Origin: JAYQKL01 sp049889415
GTDB lineage: Bacteria; Pseudomonadota; Alphaproteobacteria; RS24
Direction of reading: 5' to 3'
Assembly (NCBI GenBank): GCA_049889415.1
Contig: JBMHDL010000005.1
Coordinates: 124,001-188,000 of the forward strand
DNA: 64,000 nucleotides
Part shown: positions 49,637 through 58,211 of the stretch, piece after piece
Layout: every line of letters begins with the position of its first letter
Position numbering within the stretch: position 1 is the stretch's first letter
Position numbers and translations under genes: made by a program
Notes under the pieces: generated by a model
Seen by the model: the letters and a program-made list of their open reading frames with translations, nothing else
Database searches by the model: none
Told to the model about the DNA's origin: nothing

Positions 49637-51615
49637 TCATTGAAACCGGCCATTTTGCCCTCATTCTTGCTCTTGGTATTGCTCTGCTCCAGTCGTTCAT
49701 ACCGCTTTACGGTGCTGGGGTCGGGCAACCCCGCCTCATGCAGTTTGCCCAGCCGGCGGCGGTTCTGCAGTTCCTGTTTGCAGGCTGGGCTTTTGCCGTG
49801 CTGACATGGGCTTTTGCGACATCCGATTTCTCGGTTCATCTGGTGGCTGAAAACAGCCATGCCGCCAAACCGTTCCTCTATAAAATTGCCGGGGTCTGGG
49901 GAAATCATGAGGGATCCATGCTGCTATGGATTTTGATTTTGACCGGCTTTGGGGCGCTTGTCGCCTTGCGGTCCCGGGCCATGCCGCAGACCCTGCTTGC
50001 CCGGACATTGTCAATCCAGGCCATGTTGTGCGTGTTGTTCCTCAGTTTTTCGCTGTTTACCTCCAACCCCTTTGCCCGTTTATGGCCGGCGCCATATGCT
50101 GGCGGCGGTTTGAATCCGATTTTGCAGGATCCCGCCTTGGCGTTGCATCCACCACTTTTATATCTTGGCTATGTCGGCTTTTCAGTCGGCTTTTCCATGT
50201 CTGTGGCGGCGTTGCTGGAGCCTGACTTCAAACGCGGCTGGGCTGGCTGGGTCAGGCCCTATGTGCTGGCGGCTTGGGTGTTTTTGACATTGGGCATCGC
50301 GCTTGGTTCATTCTGGGCCTATTATGAACTGGGTTGGGGAGGTTTCTGGTTTTGGGATCCGGTTGAGAACGCCTCTCTTCTGCCATGGCTGGCGGGGACG
50401 GCACTGTTGCATTCCGCCTTGGTGGCCGAGCATCGTGACAGCATGCGTAAATGGACCCTGCTGCTTGCTGTCTTGACTTTTGGTCTCAGTGTTGCGGGAA
50501 CATTTCTGGTCCGCTCGGGTGTTTTGACATCAGTCCACGCCTTCGCCAATGATCCGGCCCGCGGTGTTTTCATCTTGTGTATTCTCGCCTCAACGGTCGG
50601 CGGTGCATTGTGGCTGTACGCGCTGCGGGCAGACAGAATTCTGCCTGATGCCCCAGAAGGCTATGAGCTGAGCAGCCGGGAAACCGCGCTGTTGCTGAAT
50701 AATGTCTTTCTTGCCAGCGCAACGGCGACCGTCCTGATCGGCACCATTTACCCTCTCATCATTGACGGGTTGGGCCTTGGCAAAATTTCCGTCGGCGCCC
50801 CCTATTTCAATATGGTCTTCACCCCGCTTATGGCGCCGCTGGTTTTACTGATACCGTTCGGGCCGCTGCTGGTCTGGCATAAGGGGCAGGCCCGGCGGGC
50901 CTGGCGTTTGCTCAAGCCGGCGGGAGCATTGACCGTCATTTTCTCCCTTGTTCTGTTTGCGACCGGGGTTGAGACAGGATGGATGCTGCTGGGTTTTGCG
51001 GGCGCTGCATGGTTGGTGTTCGGTGCCCTGACGGATTTGAAAACCAAGCTGCGGTCGGGGCGGAGCGGTTCGATCCACGCCTTGGCACGCCTGTTCCGCC
51101 TGCCGGGTCAGGCTTGGGGTGTGGTGCTTGCGCATGCCGGCGTTGGGGTTTTGCTGTTCGGCATTGTCGCGACAACAGCTTGGCAAAAAGAGGCCATCAC
51201 AACCTTGAAAGCGGGCCAAAGCCTGACATTGGGGGCATATGAGGTGATGTTGACGGCCGTCAATCAGGTCCCGGGTCCGAATTATCGCGCCGAACAGGGC
51301 TTGTTTGAAATATCCCGGACGGGACAGGCTGCCGCAAGCTTACGCCCGGAACGGCGTTATTATCCTGTGGAGCGGTCACAAACCACCGAGGCGGCGATTT
51401 TGAAACGGCTTGACGGTAATCTCTATATTGCATTGGGGGAACGGCTGGAAGCTGCGGACGGTCCGGACTACGTTGTGCGGGTCTGGCTTCACCCATTTGT
51501 GAATTTCATTTGGGTCGGCGGTGTGCTGATGGCGTTCGGCGGCGTCGTATCCCTAATCGGGCGCATCCGCCGCAAGGGCTTGGCCGTGCGTCTTGCCGGA
51601 GTTGACCATGATTAG
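49633..51615 (+). CDS. ccmF: Cytochrome c heme lyase subunit CcmF
   Basis: Large polytopic membrane protein of the heme-lyase complex, 660 residues with about fourteen helices. The tryptophan-rich WWD-like domain is WGGFWFWDPVENASLLPWL near residue 240; conserved histidines appear in HEGSMLLWILIL and LLHSALVAEHRDSMRKW. PLIIDGLGLGKISVGAPYFN and the C-terminal periplasmic region with RAEQGLFEISRTG are typical. Starts in a four-base overlap with ccmE and its end overlaps the ccmH start by eight bases. Essential for attaching heme to apocytochromes c. Confidence 0.97.
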   Translation: MIIETGHFALILALGIALLQSFIPLYGAGVGQPRLMQFAQPAAVLQFLFAGWAFAVLTWAFATSDFSVHLVAENSHAAKPFLYKIAGVWGNHEGSMLLWILILTGFGALVALRSRAMPQTLLARTLSIQAMLCVLFLSFSLFTSNPFARLWPAPYAGGGLNPILQDPALALHPPLLYLGYVGFSVGFSMSVAALLEPDFKRGWAGWVRPYVLAAWVFLTLGIALGSFWAYYELGWGGFWFWDPVENASLLPWLAGTALLHSALVAEHRDSMRKWTLLLAVLTFGLSVAGTFLVRSGVLTSVHAFANDPARGVFILCILASTVGGALWLYALRADRILPDAPEGYELSSRETALLLNNVFLASATATVLIGTIYPLIIDGLGLGKISVGAPYFNMVFTPLMAPLVLLIPFGPLLVWHKGQARRAWRLLKPAGALTVIFSLVLFATGVETGWMLLGFAGAAWLVFGALTDLKTKLRSGRSGSIHALARLFRLPGQAWGVVLAHAGVGVLLFGIVATTAWQKEAITTLKAGQSLTLGAYEVMLTAVNQVPGPNYRAEQGLFEISRTGQAAASLRPERRYYPVERSQTTEAAILKRLDGNLYIALGERLEAADGPDYVVRVWLHPFVNFIWVGGVLMAFGGVVSLIGRIRRKGLAVRLAGVDHD

Positions 51616-51997
51616 GGTGTTGGTGCTTTTTTGCTTTTTGATGGCACCCGTGCTGGCGCTTGAGCCGGGTGAAGCCCTCTCTGATCCTGCGCTGGAGCAG
51701 CGTGCGCGTGCGCTTTCAGCCGATTTGCGCTGCCCGGTATGCCAAAATCAGTCCATAGATGACAGCGACGCTCCATTGGCCCGTGACCTCCGCCTGCTTA
51801 TTCGCGCGCGGTTGGAAGCAGGTGATACAGATGCCCAAGTGATGGCCTATGTGACCGCCCGATATGGGGAATTTGCACTGTTGAAACCCACCATGTCCCC
51901 CAAAAACGGATTTTTGTGGCTGGCACCGCTGCTGTTTCTCGCTTTTGGGGGGGTGATGGTCTGGCAACGCGCCAAAGGCAACATTAAAAATAATTAA
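51608..51997 (+). CDS. ccmH: Cytochrome c maturation protein CcmH
   Basis: Membrane-anchored thiol-reducing component, 129 residues from ATG 51608 (MIRVLVLFCFLMAPVLAL), with signal sequence, then the redox motif RCPVCQNQSIDDSDAPLA and a C-terminal membrane helix (LAPLLFLAFGGVMVW). The short type (CcmL/CycL) without a CcmI fusion. Overlaps the ccmF end. No ccmG (DsbE) lies between ccmF and ccmH, as is normal for the cycHJKL arrangement in many Alphaproteobacteria; ccmG must be elsewhere. Last gene of the operon. Confidence 0.95.
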   Translation: MIRVLVLFCFLMAPVLALEPGEALSDPALEQRARALSADLRCPVCQNQSIDDSDAPLARDLRLLIRARLEAGDTDAQVMAYVTARYGEFALLKPTMSPKNGFLWLAPLLFLAFGGVMVWQRAKGNIKNN

Positions 51998-52003
51998 CCT
52001 TCA

Positions 52004-52039
52004 TGTAAGGGTTTTGTAAGGCAGGCCCGCCTATATATT
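52004..52039 (+). promoter_or_regulatory. Promoter with direct-repeat response-regulator box
   Basis: Two identical heptamers TGTAAGG (52004-52010 and 52015-52021) start 11 bases apart, the spacing of OmpR/PhoB-family tandem sites. The second lies where a -35 would be, and TATATT (52034-52039) is the -10. Activation by the adjacent response regulator is inference. Confidence 0.5.
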
Positions 52040-52045
52040 GATTGT

Positions 52046-52128
52046 GAGCATTGAGAAATCCTCCCTCCTTAATGTTACAACTCCTAGGGGAAGCCTCAGC
52101 TTGAATTCGGGGCTTCCCCATTTTTTTT
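52046..52128 (+). ncRNA. Candidate small RNA upstream of the two-component operon
   Basis: No reading frame explains 52046-52147. A transcript from the -10 at 52034-52039 would begin near 52046 and meet a strong intrinsic terminator about 80 bases later, before the response-regulator ATG at 52148. It contains CCTCCCTCC (52060-52068), an anti-Shine-Dalgarno-like segment as in C-rich-loop sRNAs of Alphaproteobacteria. It could be a stand-alone sRNA, or a leader that lets a fraction of polymerase read through into the operon. RNA ends are estimates. Confidence 0.45.
52087..52128 (+). terminator. Intrinsic terminator before the response-regulator gene
   Basis: GGGGAAGCC (52087-52095) pairs perfectly with GGCTTCCCC (52111-52119), 15-base loop, then A and eight T. 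It lies only 20 bases before the response-regulator start, so it either ends ccmH/sRNA transcripts or attenuates the operon. Confidence 0.88.
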
Positions 52129-52147
52129 AATCGGTTAAATTATTCTC

Positions 52148-52825
52148 ATGCATGTTCTTTTGATTGAAGATGACCAAGAAGCTGCCGGTTATGTGCAAAA
52201 AGGCCTGCGTGAAAGCGGTCATATTGTCGATTGGGCCGCTGATGGCGGAGCCGGGCTGGAAATGGCGTTGTCCGGCCAGTTTGATGTCATGGTGGTTGAT
52301 CGCATGCTTCCTGTGCAGGACGGATTGTCCGTCGTGTCCATGATCAGGGAGGCCGGGGTGAGCACGCCGGTTTTGTTCCTCTCGGCGCTGGGCGAGGTCG
52401 AGGACCGGGTTGACGGCCTCAGGGCGGGGGGTGATGATTATCTGACAAAACCCTTCGCCTTTGCCGAATTGTTGGCCCGCATTGAGGCTTTGACGCGGCG
52501 TGGTCAGACAGACAGCATATCTACCAAACTGACTCTGGCGGATTTGGAGCTTGACCTGCTGTCGCGTCGCGTCAGTCGCGACGGCAAAGCCATTGAGTTG
52601 CAGCCGCGTGAATTCAAGTTGCTCGAATATATGCTGCGCCATGCCGGTCAGGTGGTCACCAGAACCATGCTTTTAGAGCATGTCTGGGAATATCATTTTG
52701 ACCCTCAGACCAATGTGATTGATGTTCATATATCCCGACTCCGGTCAAAGCTGGACAAGGATTTCTCACCTCCATTGCTGCAAACCGTTCGCGGTGCAGG
52801 GTATTCGCTTCGTGTTCCAGGGTAA
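52148..52825 (+). CDS. OmpR-family response regulator
   Basis: Two-component transcription factor of 225 residues. Receiver domain: LLIEDDQEA acidic pocket, phospho-acceptor Asp51 in VVDRMLPVQDG, LFLSALGEVEDRV and Lys in LTKPFAFAELLAR. The C-terminal winged helix has LQPREFKLLEYMLRHAGQVV, then VDVHISRLRSKLD, typical of the OmpR/PhoB subgroup. Its gene overlaps the start of the histidine kinase. Probably autoregulated through the TGTAAGG repeat at 52004; the signal sensed is unknown. Confidence 0.93.
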   Translation: MHVLLIEDDQEAAGYVQKGLRESGHIVDWAADGGAGLEMALSGQFDVMVVDRMLPVQDGLSVVSMIREAGVSTPVLFLSALGEVEDRVDGLRAGGDDYLTKPFAFAELLARIEALTRRGQTDSISTKLTLADLELDLLSRRVSRDGKAIELQPREFKLLEYMLRHAGQVVTRTMLLEHVWEYHFDPQTNVIDVHISRLRSKLDKDFSPPLLQTVRGAGYSLRVPG

Positions 52826-54191
52826 GCTTCTCAAAACCACGACCTTCCGGGCGGCGCTGTTTTATCTCGCCGTTTTCTGCCTGTCTTCCGTGGCCGTCAC
52901 CTCCTATCTTTACTGGAATACGGCTGGCGTGATGATGCGCCAGACCGATCAGGAAATCATGGATGAATTGGAAAATCTGTCAGGCCATTACAAGCGCAGC
53001 GGTGTGCCGGGCATTATCCGGGTTGTCAAACGGCGCAGTCGGGATCCGCGGCTGAGTCTTTATCTTCTGGTCGACCCGCAAGGCCGCAAGCTCGCCGGCA
53101 ATCTCAGCAATCTGCCTGATTATGTCCAGCAGCCGGACAGTTGGGTGCATTTTGAATACAGGCGTGTGCGAGACACCGGCACCAAAATCACACCGGCCCG
53201 CGGTCGCCTGGTTGACCTGCCGCTCGGGTTCAGTCTGCTGGTGGCGCGTGATGTTGATGAGTTGCGTCAGCTCGATAGATTAATGGGACGTGCCATGGTT
53301 TACGGCCTCGGGCTCATCCTTTTTATGGGAGTGACGGGAGGGCTTCTGATCAGCCGTAATTTCCGCCGCCGCATTGACAGCATCAACCGTGCCAGCCGTC
53401 AGATCATGGATGGCGACCTGTCGCGCAGGGTGCCGATAAAGGGGACGGATGATGAGATTGACCAATTGTCCGAAAACCTCAATTCCATGCTTGAGCGGAT
53501 TGAAGACCTGATGCGCGGCATGCGTCAGGTGACGGATAATGTCGCCCATGATCTTCGCTCTCCGATTAACCGATTGCGCAACCGGCTTGAGGTGACCCTG
53601 ATGCAGGAGAACGCGCCGGAGAAATATCGTGAGGTGCTGCAAAGCACGATTGAGGAAGCAGACAGGCTGCTTGTGACCTTTAATGCCTTATTGTCGCTCA
53701 CCCGTCTGGAAGCCGGCACGGCGGATGTCAAAATGGAGCGTCTGGACATATGCGGGCTGGTTGAGGATGCTGCCGATTTTCTCGCCCCGGTCGCTGAGGA
53801 GCGAGGGTTCACATACATGGTGACTGTTCCGCAGGATAGGATTGAGGTGATGGTCTCGCGTCCCCTGATGTCGCAGGCAGTGGTCAACATTATCGACAAT
53901 GCCCTGAAATACGGGCGTGGTGACGACAGCGAAATCGCCATTGCGGTTACGGAAACTTATAATGAAATTTGTGTGTCCGTCAGTGACAGGGGGCCTGGTA
54001 TTCCGGTTGATCAGGTCAAACGGGTGACGGAGCGCTTTGTCAGGCTTGATGAGAGCCGCACCCGCCAGGGAAGCGGATTGGGGCTGTCCCTGGTTTCCGC
54101 CATTGTCCAAATACACAAGGGCCGCCTCAGACTGACCCGTAACGACCCGCAGGGTCTGGTCGTACAAATTGTGTTACAAAAAGAACCATGA
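52812..54191 (+). CDS. Membrane sensor histidine kinase
   Basis: Sensor partner of the preceding regulator, 459 residues if the GTG at 52812 (VFQGKLLKTTTFRAALF) is the start; the preceding codons overlap the regulator gene. TM1 is near residues 12-32 and TM2 (MVYGLGLILFMGVTGGLLI) near 160-180, enclosing a periplasmic sensor of about 130 residues. HAMP follows, then the H-box VAHDLRSPINRLRNRLE with His246, N-box NIIDNALKYG, and G-boxes DRGPGIP and GSGLGLSLV. The stop overlaps the glnE ATG (ATGA). Start choice is moderately sure, since no ATG lies near. Confidence 0.9.
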   Translation: MFQGKLLKTTTFRAALFYLAVFCLSSVAVTSYLYWNTAGVMMRQTDQEIMDELENLSGHYKRSGVPGIIRVVKRRSRDPRLSLYLLVDPQGRKLAGNLSNLPDYVQQPDSWVHFEYRRVRDTGTKITPARGRLVDLPLGFSLLVARDVDELRQLDRLMGRAMVYGLGLILFMGVTGGLLISRNFRRRIDSINRASRQIMDGDLSRRVPIKGTDDEIDQLSENLNSMLERIEDLMRGMRQVTDNVAHDLRSPINRLRNRLEVTLMQENAPEKYREVLQSTIEEADRLLVTFNALLSLTRLEAGTADVKMERLDICGLVEDAADFLAPVAEERGFTYMVTVPQDRIEVMVSRPLMSQAVVNIIDNALKYGRGDDSEIAIAVTETYNEICVSVSDRGPGIPVDQVKRVTERFVRLDESRTRQGSGLGLSLVSAIVQIHKGRLRLTRNDPQGLVVQIVLQKEP

Positions 54192-57118
54192 CACTTTACC
54201 CGGAACCAAGAATACAGCCACCGCAGGATGCCGCACGTGCGCAGGCGTTATTTGCTGACTGTCTGGAAATCTGGATTGCAGATCTGCCCGGGGCGGAAAA
54301 ACAAAATGCACGCCATGTGTTGGAGCGGCAAAAAGATTATTTCCTTTCTCTATTTGATGCCTCTCCTTTTTTAACCCGGATTCTGCGCACCCGTCCGGAA
54401 CTGCTGGCACGGATGTCTCCAGATCTGAGCGGCCTGGATGGGGTGGTTGAGGCCTTGACGGCCAATCTCGCCCGGACAGTTCTGGATTGCGGTACCGAAG
54501 CCGAGGTCATGGCCTACCTGCGGCGTGCCCGGCAGCAGGTTGCGTTTCTGGTGGCGTGCGGGGATGTGGCTATAGGCTGGCCGGTGCACAAAGTCACCGG
54601 ACTGTTGACGGGTTTTGCCGATGCCTGCGTAGCGGCAAGCGTCGATTTTCTGATGCGCCAAGCCCAACACAAGGGCGATATTGCCGCGGATGCCGACCTG
54701 TCCGCCTGCGGTTTGGCGATACTGGCGCTCGGTAAACATGGGGCGGGGGAGCTGAATTATTCCTCTGATATTGATTTGGTCGCTTTTTTCGAGCCGGATT
54801 GCCTGCCGCTGAAAGAAGGTTTGGAGGAGCAGGTGTTTTTTGTCGCGCTGGTGCGGAAACTTGTGCATGTGTTGCAGGCGCCGACGGCTGACGGCTTTGT
54901 CTTTCGGGTTGATTTGCGCCTGCGTCCCGACCCAGGGGCGACAAAGGTCGCTGTTTCCCTGCCGGCGGCTGAAACCTATTATGAGTCGATGGGGCAGAAC
55001 TGGGAACGTGCTGCTTATATTAAGGCCCGCCCGGTGGCAGGCGACCTCAAGGCCGGCACACGCTTTTTGAAATCATTGGCGCCCTTCATTTGGCGCCGTA
55101 ATCTTGATTTTGCCGCCATTGCTGATGTCCATGCCATGAAACGTCAAATTCATGCCGTGCGGGGGCATGCGCATATTGCCGTAACGGGTCATAATGTGAA
55201 ACTCGGTCGTGGCGGCATCCGCGAGATTGAGTTTTTTGTCCAGACCCAGCAATTGATTGCCGGCGGCAGGGATGACAATCTGCGCGGAATCAGAACCTGC
55301 GAGGTGTTGCCGGCGTTGGCAGAGGCCGGCTGGATTGAGGCCGCTGCCTGTGACGAATTGGTGCAGGCCTATGAATTTTTGCGCCGGGTGGAACACCGCC
55401 TGCAGATGATGGATGATGAGCAAACCCACACCATTCCGGAGCAGTCGGAAAAACTGTCCCGATTTGCCCTGTTTCTTGGCTATCGGAATGATGAGGATTT
55501 CGGGGATGCCCTGACACGGGTTTTGACCTGCGTGCAGAGCCATTATGCCCGCCTGTTTGAAGCGGAGCAGACCCTGACCGCCTGCTCAGGCAGCCTGGTG
55601 TTCACCGGGGTGCAGGATGATCCCGAGACACTAGCAACGCTCGCGAAAATGGGTTTCTCCAATGCCGCAGGCATCAGCAGTCAAATCCGCAGCTGGCATA
55701 CTGGCCGCTTTGCTGCTATGCGCTCGGCGCGGGCGCGTGAATTGCTGACCGGGCTGGTTCCCGACATTCTTGAAAACCTGTCCCAAACCCCGGATCCGGA
55801 TTTCGCCTTTTCCAGGTTTCATGATTTTCTGACCCGCCTGCCAATGGGGGTGCAGCCTTTTTCCCTGTTCGCGGCTAATCCAAAACTATTGTCCTTGATT
55901 GCGGATATAGTCGGGACGGCGCCACGACTGTCCGGTTTGCTGGCCCGTAAGCCTTCCATGCTCGACACATTGCTTGACAAGACCACATTCAATGAACGGA
56001 TCGACACGGAGCATAAGCTGGCAGCCGCACTTTCAGACCGCCTTGATTTTGGAGCCGCTTTTGAAACCAATCTGGATGTGATGCGGGTCTGGGCGCGTGA
56101 GCAGGCCTTTCATGTCAGCACGCAGCTTTTGGCGGCGAGCATATCCCCCGAGGCTGCAGGAAAGCAATTCTCGGATATTGCGACGGCCTGTGTGCGAAAC
56201 GGGATGGAAATTGTATCCGATGATATGGCGCGCCAGCACGGTCAGGTTCCTGACGGGTCATGGGCGGTTATTGGTATGGGGAAATTCGGCAGCCGGGAAA
56301 TGTCGGCCGCATCAGACTTGGATTTGATCATGATTTGTGATGCACCTGATTTTGCCGCCTGTTCAGACGGTGCAGCGCCTTTGGTGGCGGATCAGTATTA
56401 TGCCCGTCTGGCACGGCGTTTGATTGCTGTGTTGACGGCTCCGACCTCTGAGGGAGCGCTGTTTGAGGTGGACACACGCTTGCGCCCGTCAGGTAATGCC
56501 GGTGCCTTGATGTCCAAATTCACCAGCTTTGCCGGTTATCAAAAAGATGATGCATGGACCTGGGAGCATATGGCTTTGACGCGGGCACGGATTGTCGCCG
56601 GACCGCCCGCATTGCAGCAGAATCTTGACAAGCTTCTTGATGATACATTGTGTCGGCAACGGGACCCGAGGCACGTGTTGGGTGATGTCAGGGACATGCG
56701 TGTGCGCATGGCCAAGACGCATGCGGGCAAGAAGATGTGGGATCTGAAACATGCTCCGGGCGGGTTGGTGGATATGGAATTCATCGCTCAGGGTCTGTAT
56801 TTGTGTCATGCTCATTCAAATAAGCCCGTGCGAGCATGTGCGCCGCCGGCCCTATTTCAGATCCTGTGTGATATGGGTGTCATGCCGACCGAGGACGCGC
56901 AGAAGTTGCATGACAGTTGGGTGTATCAGTCCGGACTGAACCAAATTCTCAAATTATGCCTGCCCGCGCTGCCCGAGGAGGGGTTTTCCGAGGCCCTGAA
57001 GAATTTGCTATGTCAGACTGTCAATCTGCCCTCCTACGATATGGTGGAGATGGAACTTGCCACGCATCGCCGCAACGTACGGGGCTTGTATGAGGCCCAT
57101 ATTGGGGCAGGTCGCTGA
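54188..57118 (+). CDS. glnE: Bifunctional glutamine-synthetase adenylyltransferase/deadenylase
   Basis: Adds or removes AMP on glutamine synthetase in response to PII and glutamine, thereby adjusting ammonium assimilation. It has 976 residues, the normal size for the family. The deadenylylase nucleotidyltransferase motif GAGELNYSSDIDLVAFFE is near residue 185 and the adenylyltransferase motif GKFGSREMSAASDLDLI near 697. GVQPFSLFAANPKLLSLI is the linking region. It starts in a four-base overlap with the histidine-kinase gene, so it is the third gene of the two-component operon, an arrangement that ties it to an unidentified signal. Confidence 0.95.
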   Translation: MTLYPEPRIQPPQDAARAQALFADCLEIWIADLPGAEKQNARHVLERQKDYFLSLFDASPFLTRILRTRPELLARMSPDLSGLDGVVEALTANLARTVLDCGTEAEVMAYLRRARQQVAFLVACGDVAIGWPVHKVTGLLTGFADACVAASVDFLMRQAQHKGDIAADADLSACGLAILALGKHGAGELNYSSDIDLVAFFEPDCLPLKEGLEEQVFFVALVRKLVHVLQAPTADGFVFRVDLRLRPDPGATKVAVSLPAAETYYESMGQNWERAAYIKARPVAGDLKAGTRFLKSLAPFIWRRNLDFAAIADVHAMKRQIHAVRGHAHIAVTGHNVKLGRGGIREIEFFVQTQQLIAGGRDDNLRGIRTCEVLPALAEAGWIEAAACDELVQAYEFLRRVEHRLQMMDDEQTHTIPEQSEKLSRFALFLGYRNDEDFGDALTRVLTCVQSHYARLFEAEQTLTACSGSLVFTGVQDDPETLATLAKMGFSNAAGISSQIRSWHTGRFAAMRSARARELLTGLVPDILENLSQTPDPDFAFSRFHDFLTRLPMGVQPFSLFAANPKLLSLIADIVGTAPRLSGLLARKPSMLDTLLDKTTFNERIDTEHKLAAALSDRLDFGAAFETNLDVMRVWAREQAFHVSTQLLAASISPEAAGKQFSDIATACVRNGMEIVSDDMARQHGQVPDGSWAVIGMGKFGSREMSAASDLDLIMICDAPDFAACSDGAAPLVADQYYARLARRLIAVLTAPTSEGALFEVDTRLRPSGNAGALMSKFTSFAGYQKDDAWTWEHMALTRARIVAGPPALQQNLDKLLDDTLCRQRDPRHVLGDVRDMRVRMAKTHAGKKMWDLKHAPGGLVDMEFIAQGLYLCHAHSNKPVRACAPPALFQILCDMGVMPTEDAQKLHDSWVYQSGLNQILKLCLPALPEEGFSEALKNLLCQTVNLPSYDMVEMELATHRRNVRGLYEAHIGAGR

Positions 57119-57173
57119 AATGCAGACCGGGAAAGCGGTTTCCAGCCGGGCATTCTCTTGCTAAGAGAAAGAC

Positions 57174-58211
57174 ATGAGCAGCATAGACCCATCTGATTTC
57201 AGGTTTTGTGTGGCACCGATGATGGATTGGACGGACCGGCATGACCGGTTTTTCCTGCGCCAGATTTCGCGCAAGGCACGCCTTTATACTGAAATGGTGA
57301 CCGCCGACGCCGTATTGCACGGCGACCGCATCCGCCTGCTCGGGTTTCATGAGGAAGAGCACCCGCTGGCCTTGCAGTTGGGGGGCAGTGACCCTGACAA
57401 ATTGGCGATGGCGGCTGAAATTGCCCAGGGCTTCGGTTATGATGAGATCAATCTGAATGTCGGGTGTCCGTCCGACCGGGTGCAGTCGGGGCGTTTCGGT
57501 GCCTGTCTGATGCAGGAGCCGGATTTGGTGGCAGCGTGTGTGGCGTCCATGCGCGCGACGGTATCGCTTCCGGTTACCGTGAAATGCCGCATTGGGGTAG
57601 ATGACCAGGATCCGGAAAAAGCCTTGTTTGAATTGGTTGAAAAATCCGCCACGGCCGGGTGTGGCGTGTTCATCATTCATGCCCGCAAAGCCTGGCTGCA
57701 GGGGTTGAGCCCGAAGCAGAACCGCGATATTCCCCCGTTGGATTATGAATTGGTCTATCGGCTGAAAGAGACACATCCCGAACTCGTCATTGTCATAAAT
57801 GGCGGCATTGAGACGCTTGATCAGGCCGACGCGCATCTTCATATGTGTGATGGCGTGATGTTAGGGCGTGCCGCCTATAAAACACCTTACCTGCTGGCTG
57901 ATGTTGATGCGCGTTTCTATGGTGAAACCGCACCAGCACCGAGCCGCGAACAGGTCTTGGAGAAACTCTTGCCTTATGCAGAAAGCCTGGTGGCGTCGGG
58001 CCAGCCGCTGCATGCTTTGACACGTCACTTGATGGGCCTTTATCAGGCGCAGCCCGGCGGCCGCTTGTGGCGACGGCATTTGAGCGAGCAGGCGCCGAAA
58101 GCCGGTGCCGACACATCCGTGCTGCGTGCGGCGATGGATGAGATGGCGGCACGGGCCGAACGTATGGCGGCGCGGGATCTGGTTTCCGTTGCGGACGGTG
58201 AGTCGCAATGA
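57174..58211 (+). CDS. dusA: tRNA-dihydrouridine(20/20a) synthase
   Basis: FMN-dependent enzyme reducing uridines 20/20a of the tRNA D-loop, 345 residues. VAPMMDWTDRHDRFFLRQ is the DusA-type N-terminus; the catalytic Cys is in NLNVGCPSDRVQSGRFGACL; VKCRIGVDDQD, FIIHARKAWLQGLSPKQNRD and the long C-terminal helix domain with LMGLYQAQPGGRLWRRHL are specific to DusA. Follows glnE after 55 bases. The stop overlaps the TauE/SafE ATG. Confidence 0.95.
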   Translation: MSSIDPSDFRFCVAPMMDWTDRHDRFFLRQISRKARLYTEMVTADAVLHGDRIRLLGFHEEEHPLALQLGGSDPDKLAMAAEIAQGFGYDEINLNVGCPSDRVQSGRFGACLMQEPDLVAACVASMRATVSLPVTVKCRIGVDDQDPEKALFELVEKSATAGCGVFIIHARKAWLQGLSPKQNRDIPPLDYELVYRLKETHPELVIVINGGIETLDQADAHLHMCDGVMLGRAAYKTPYLLADVDARFYGETAPAPSREQVLEKLLPYAESLVASGQPLHALTRHLMGLYQAQPGGRLWRRHLSEQAPKAGADTSVLRAAMDEMAARAERMAARDLVSVADGESQ

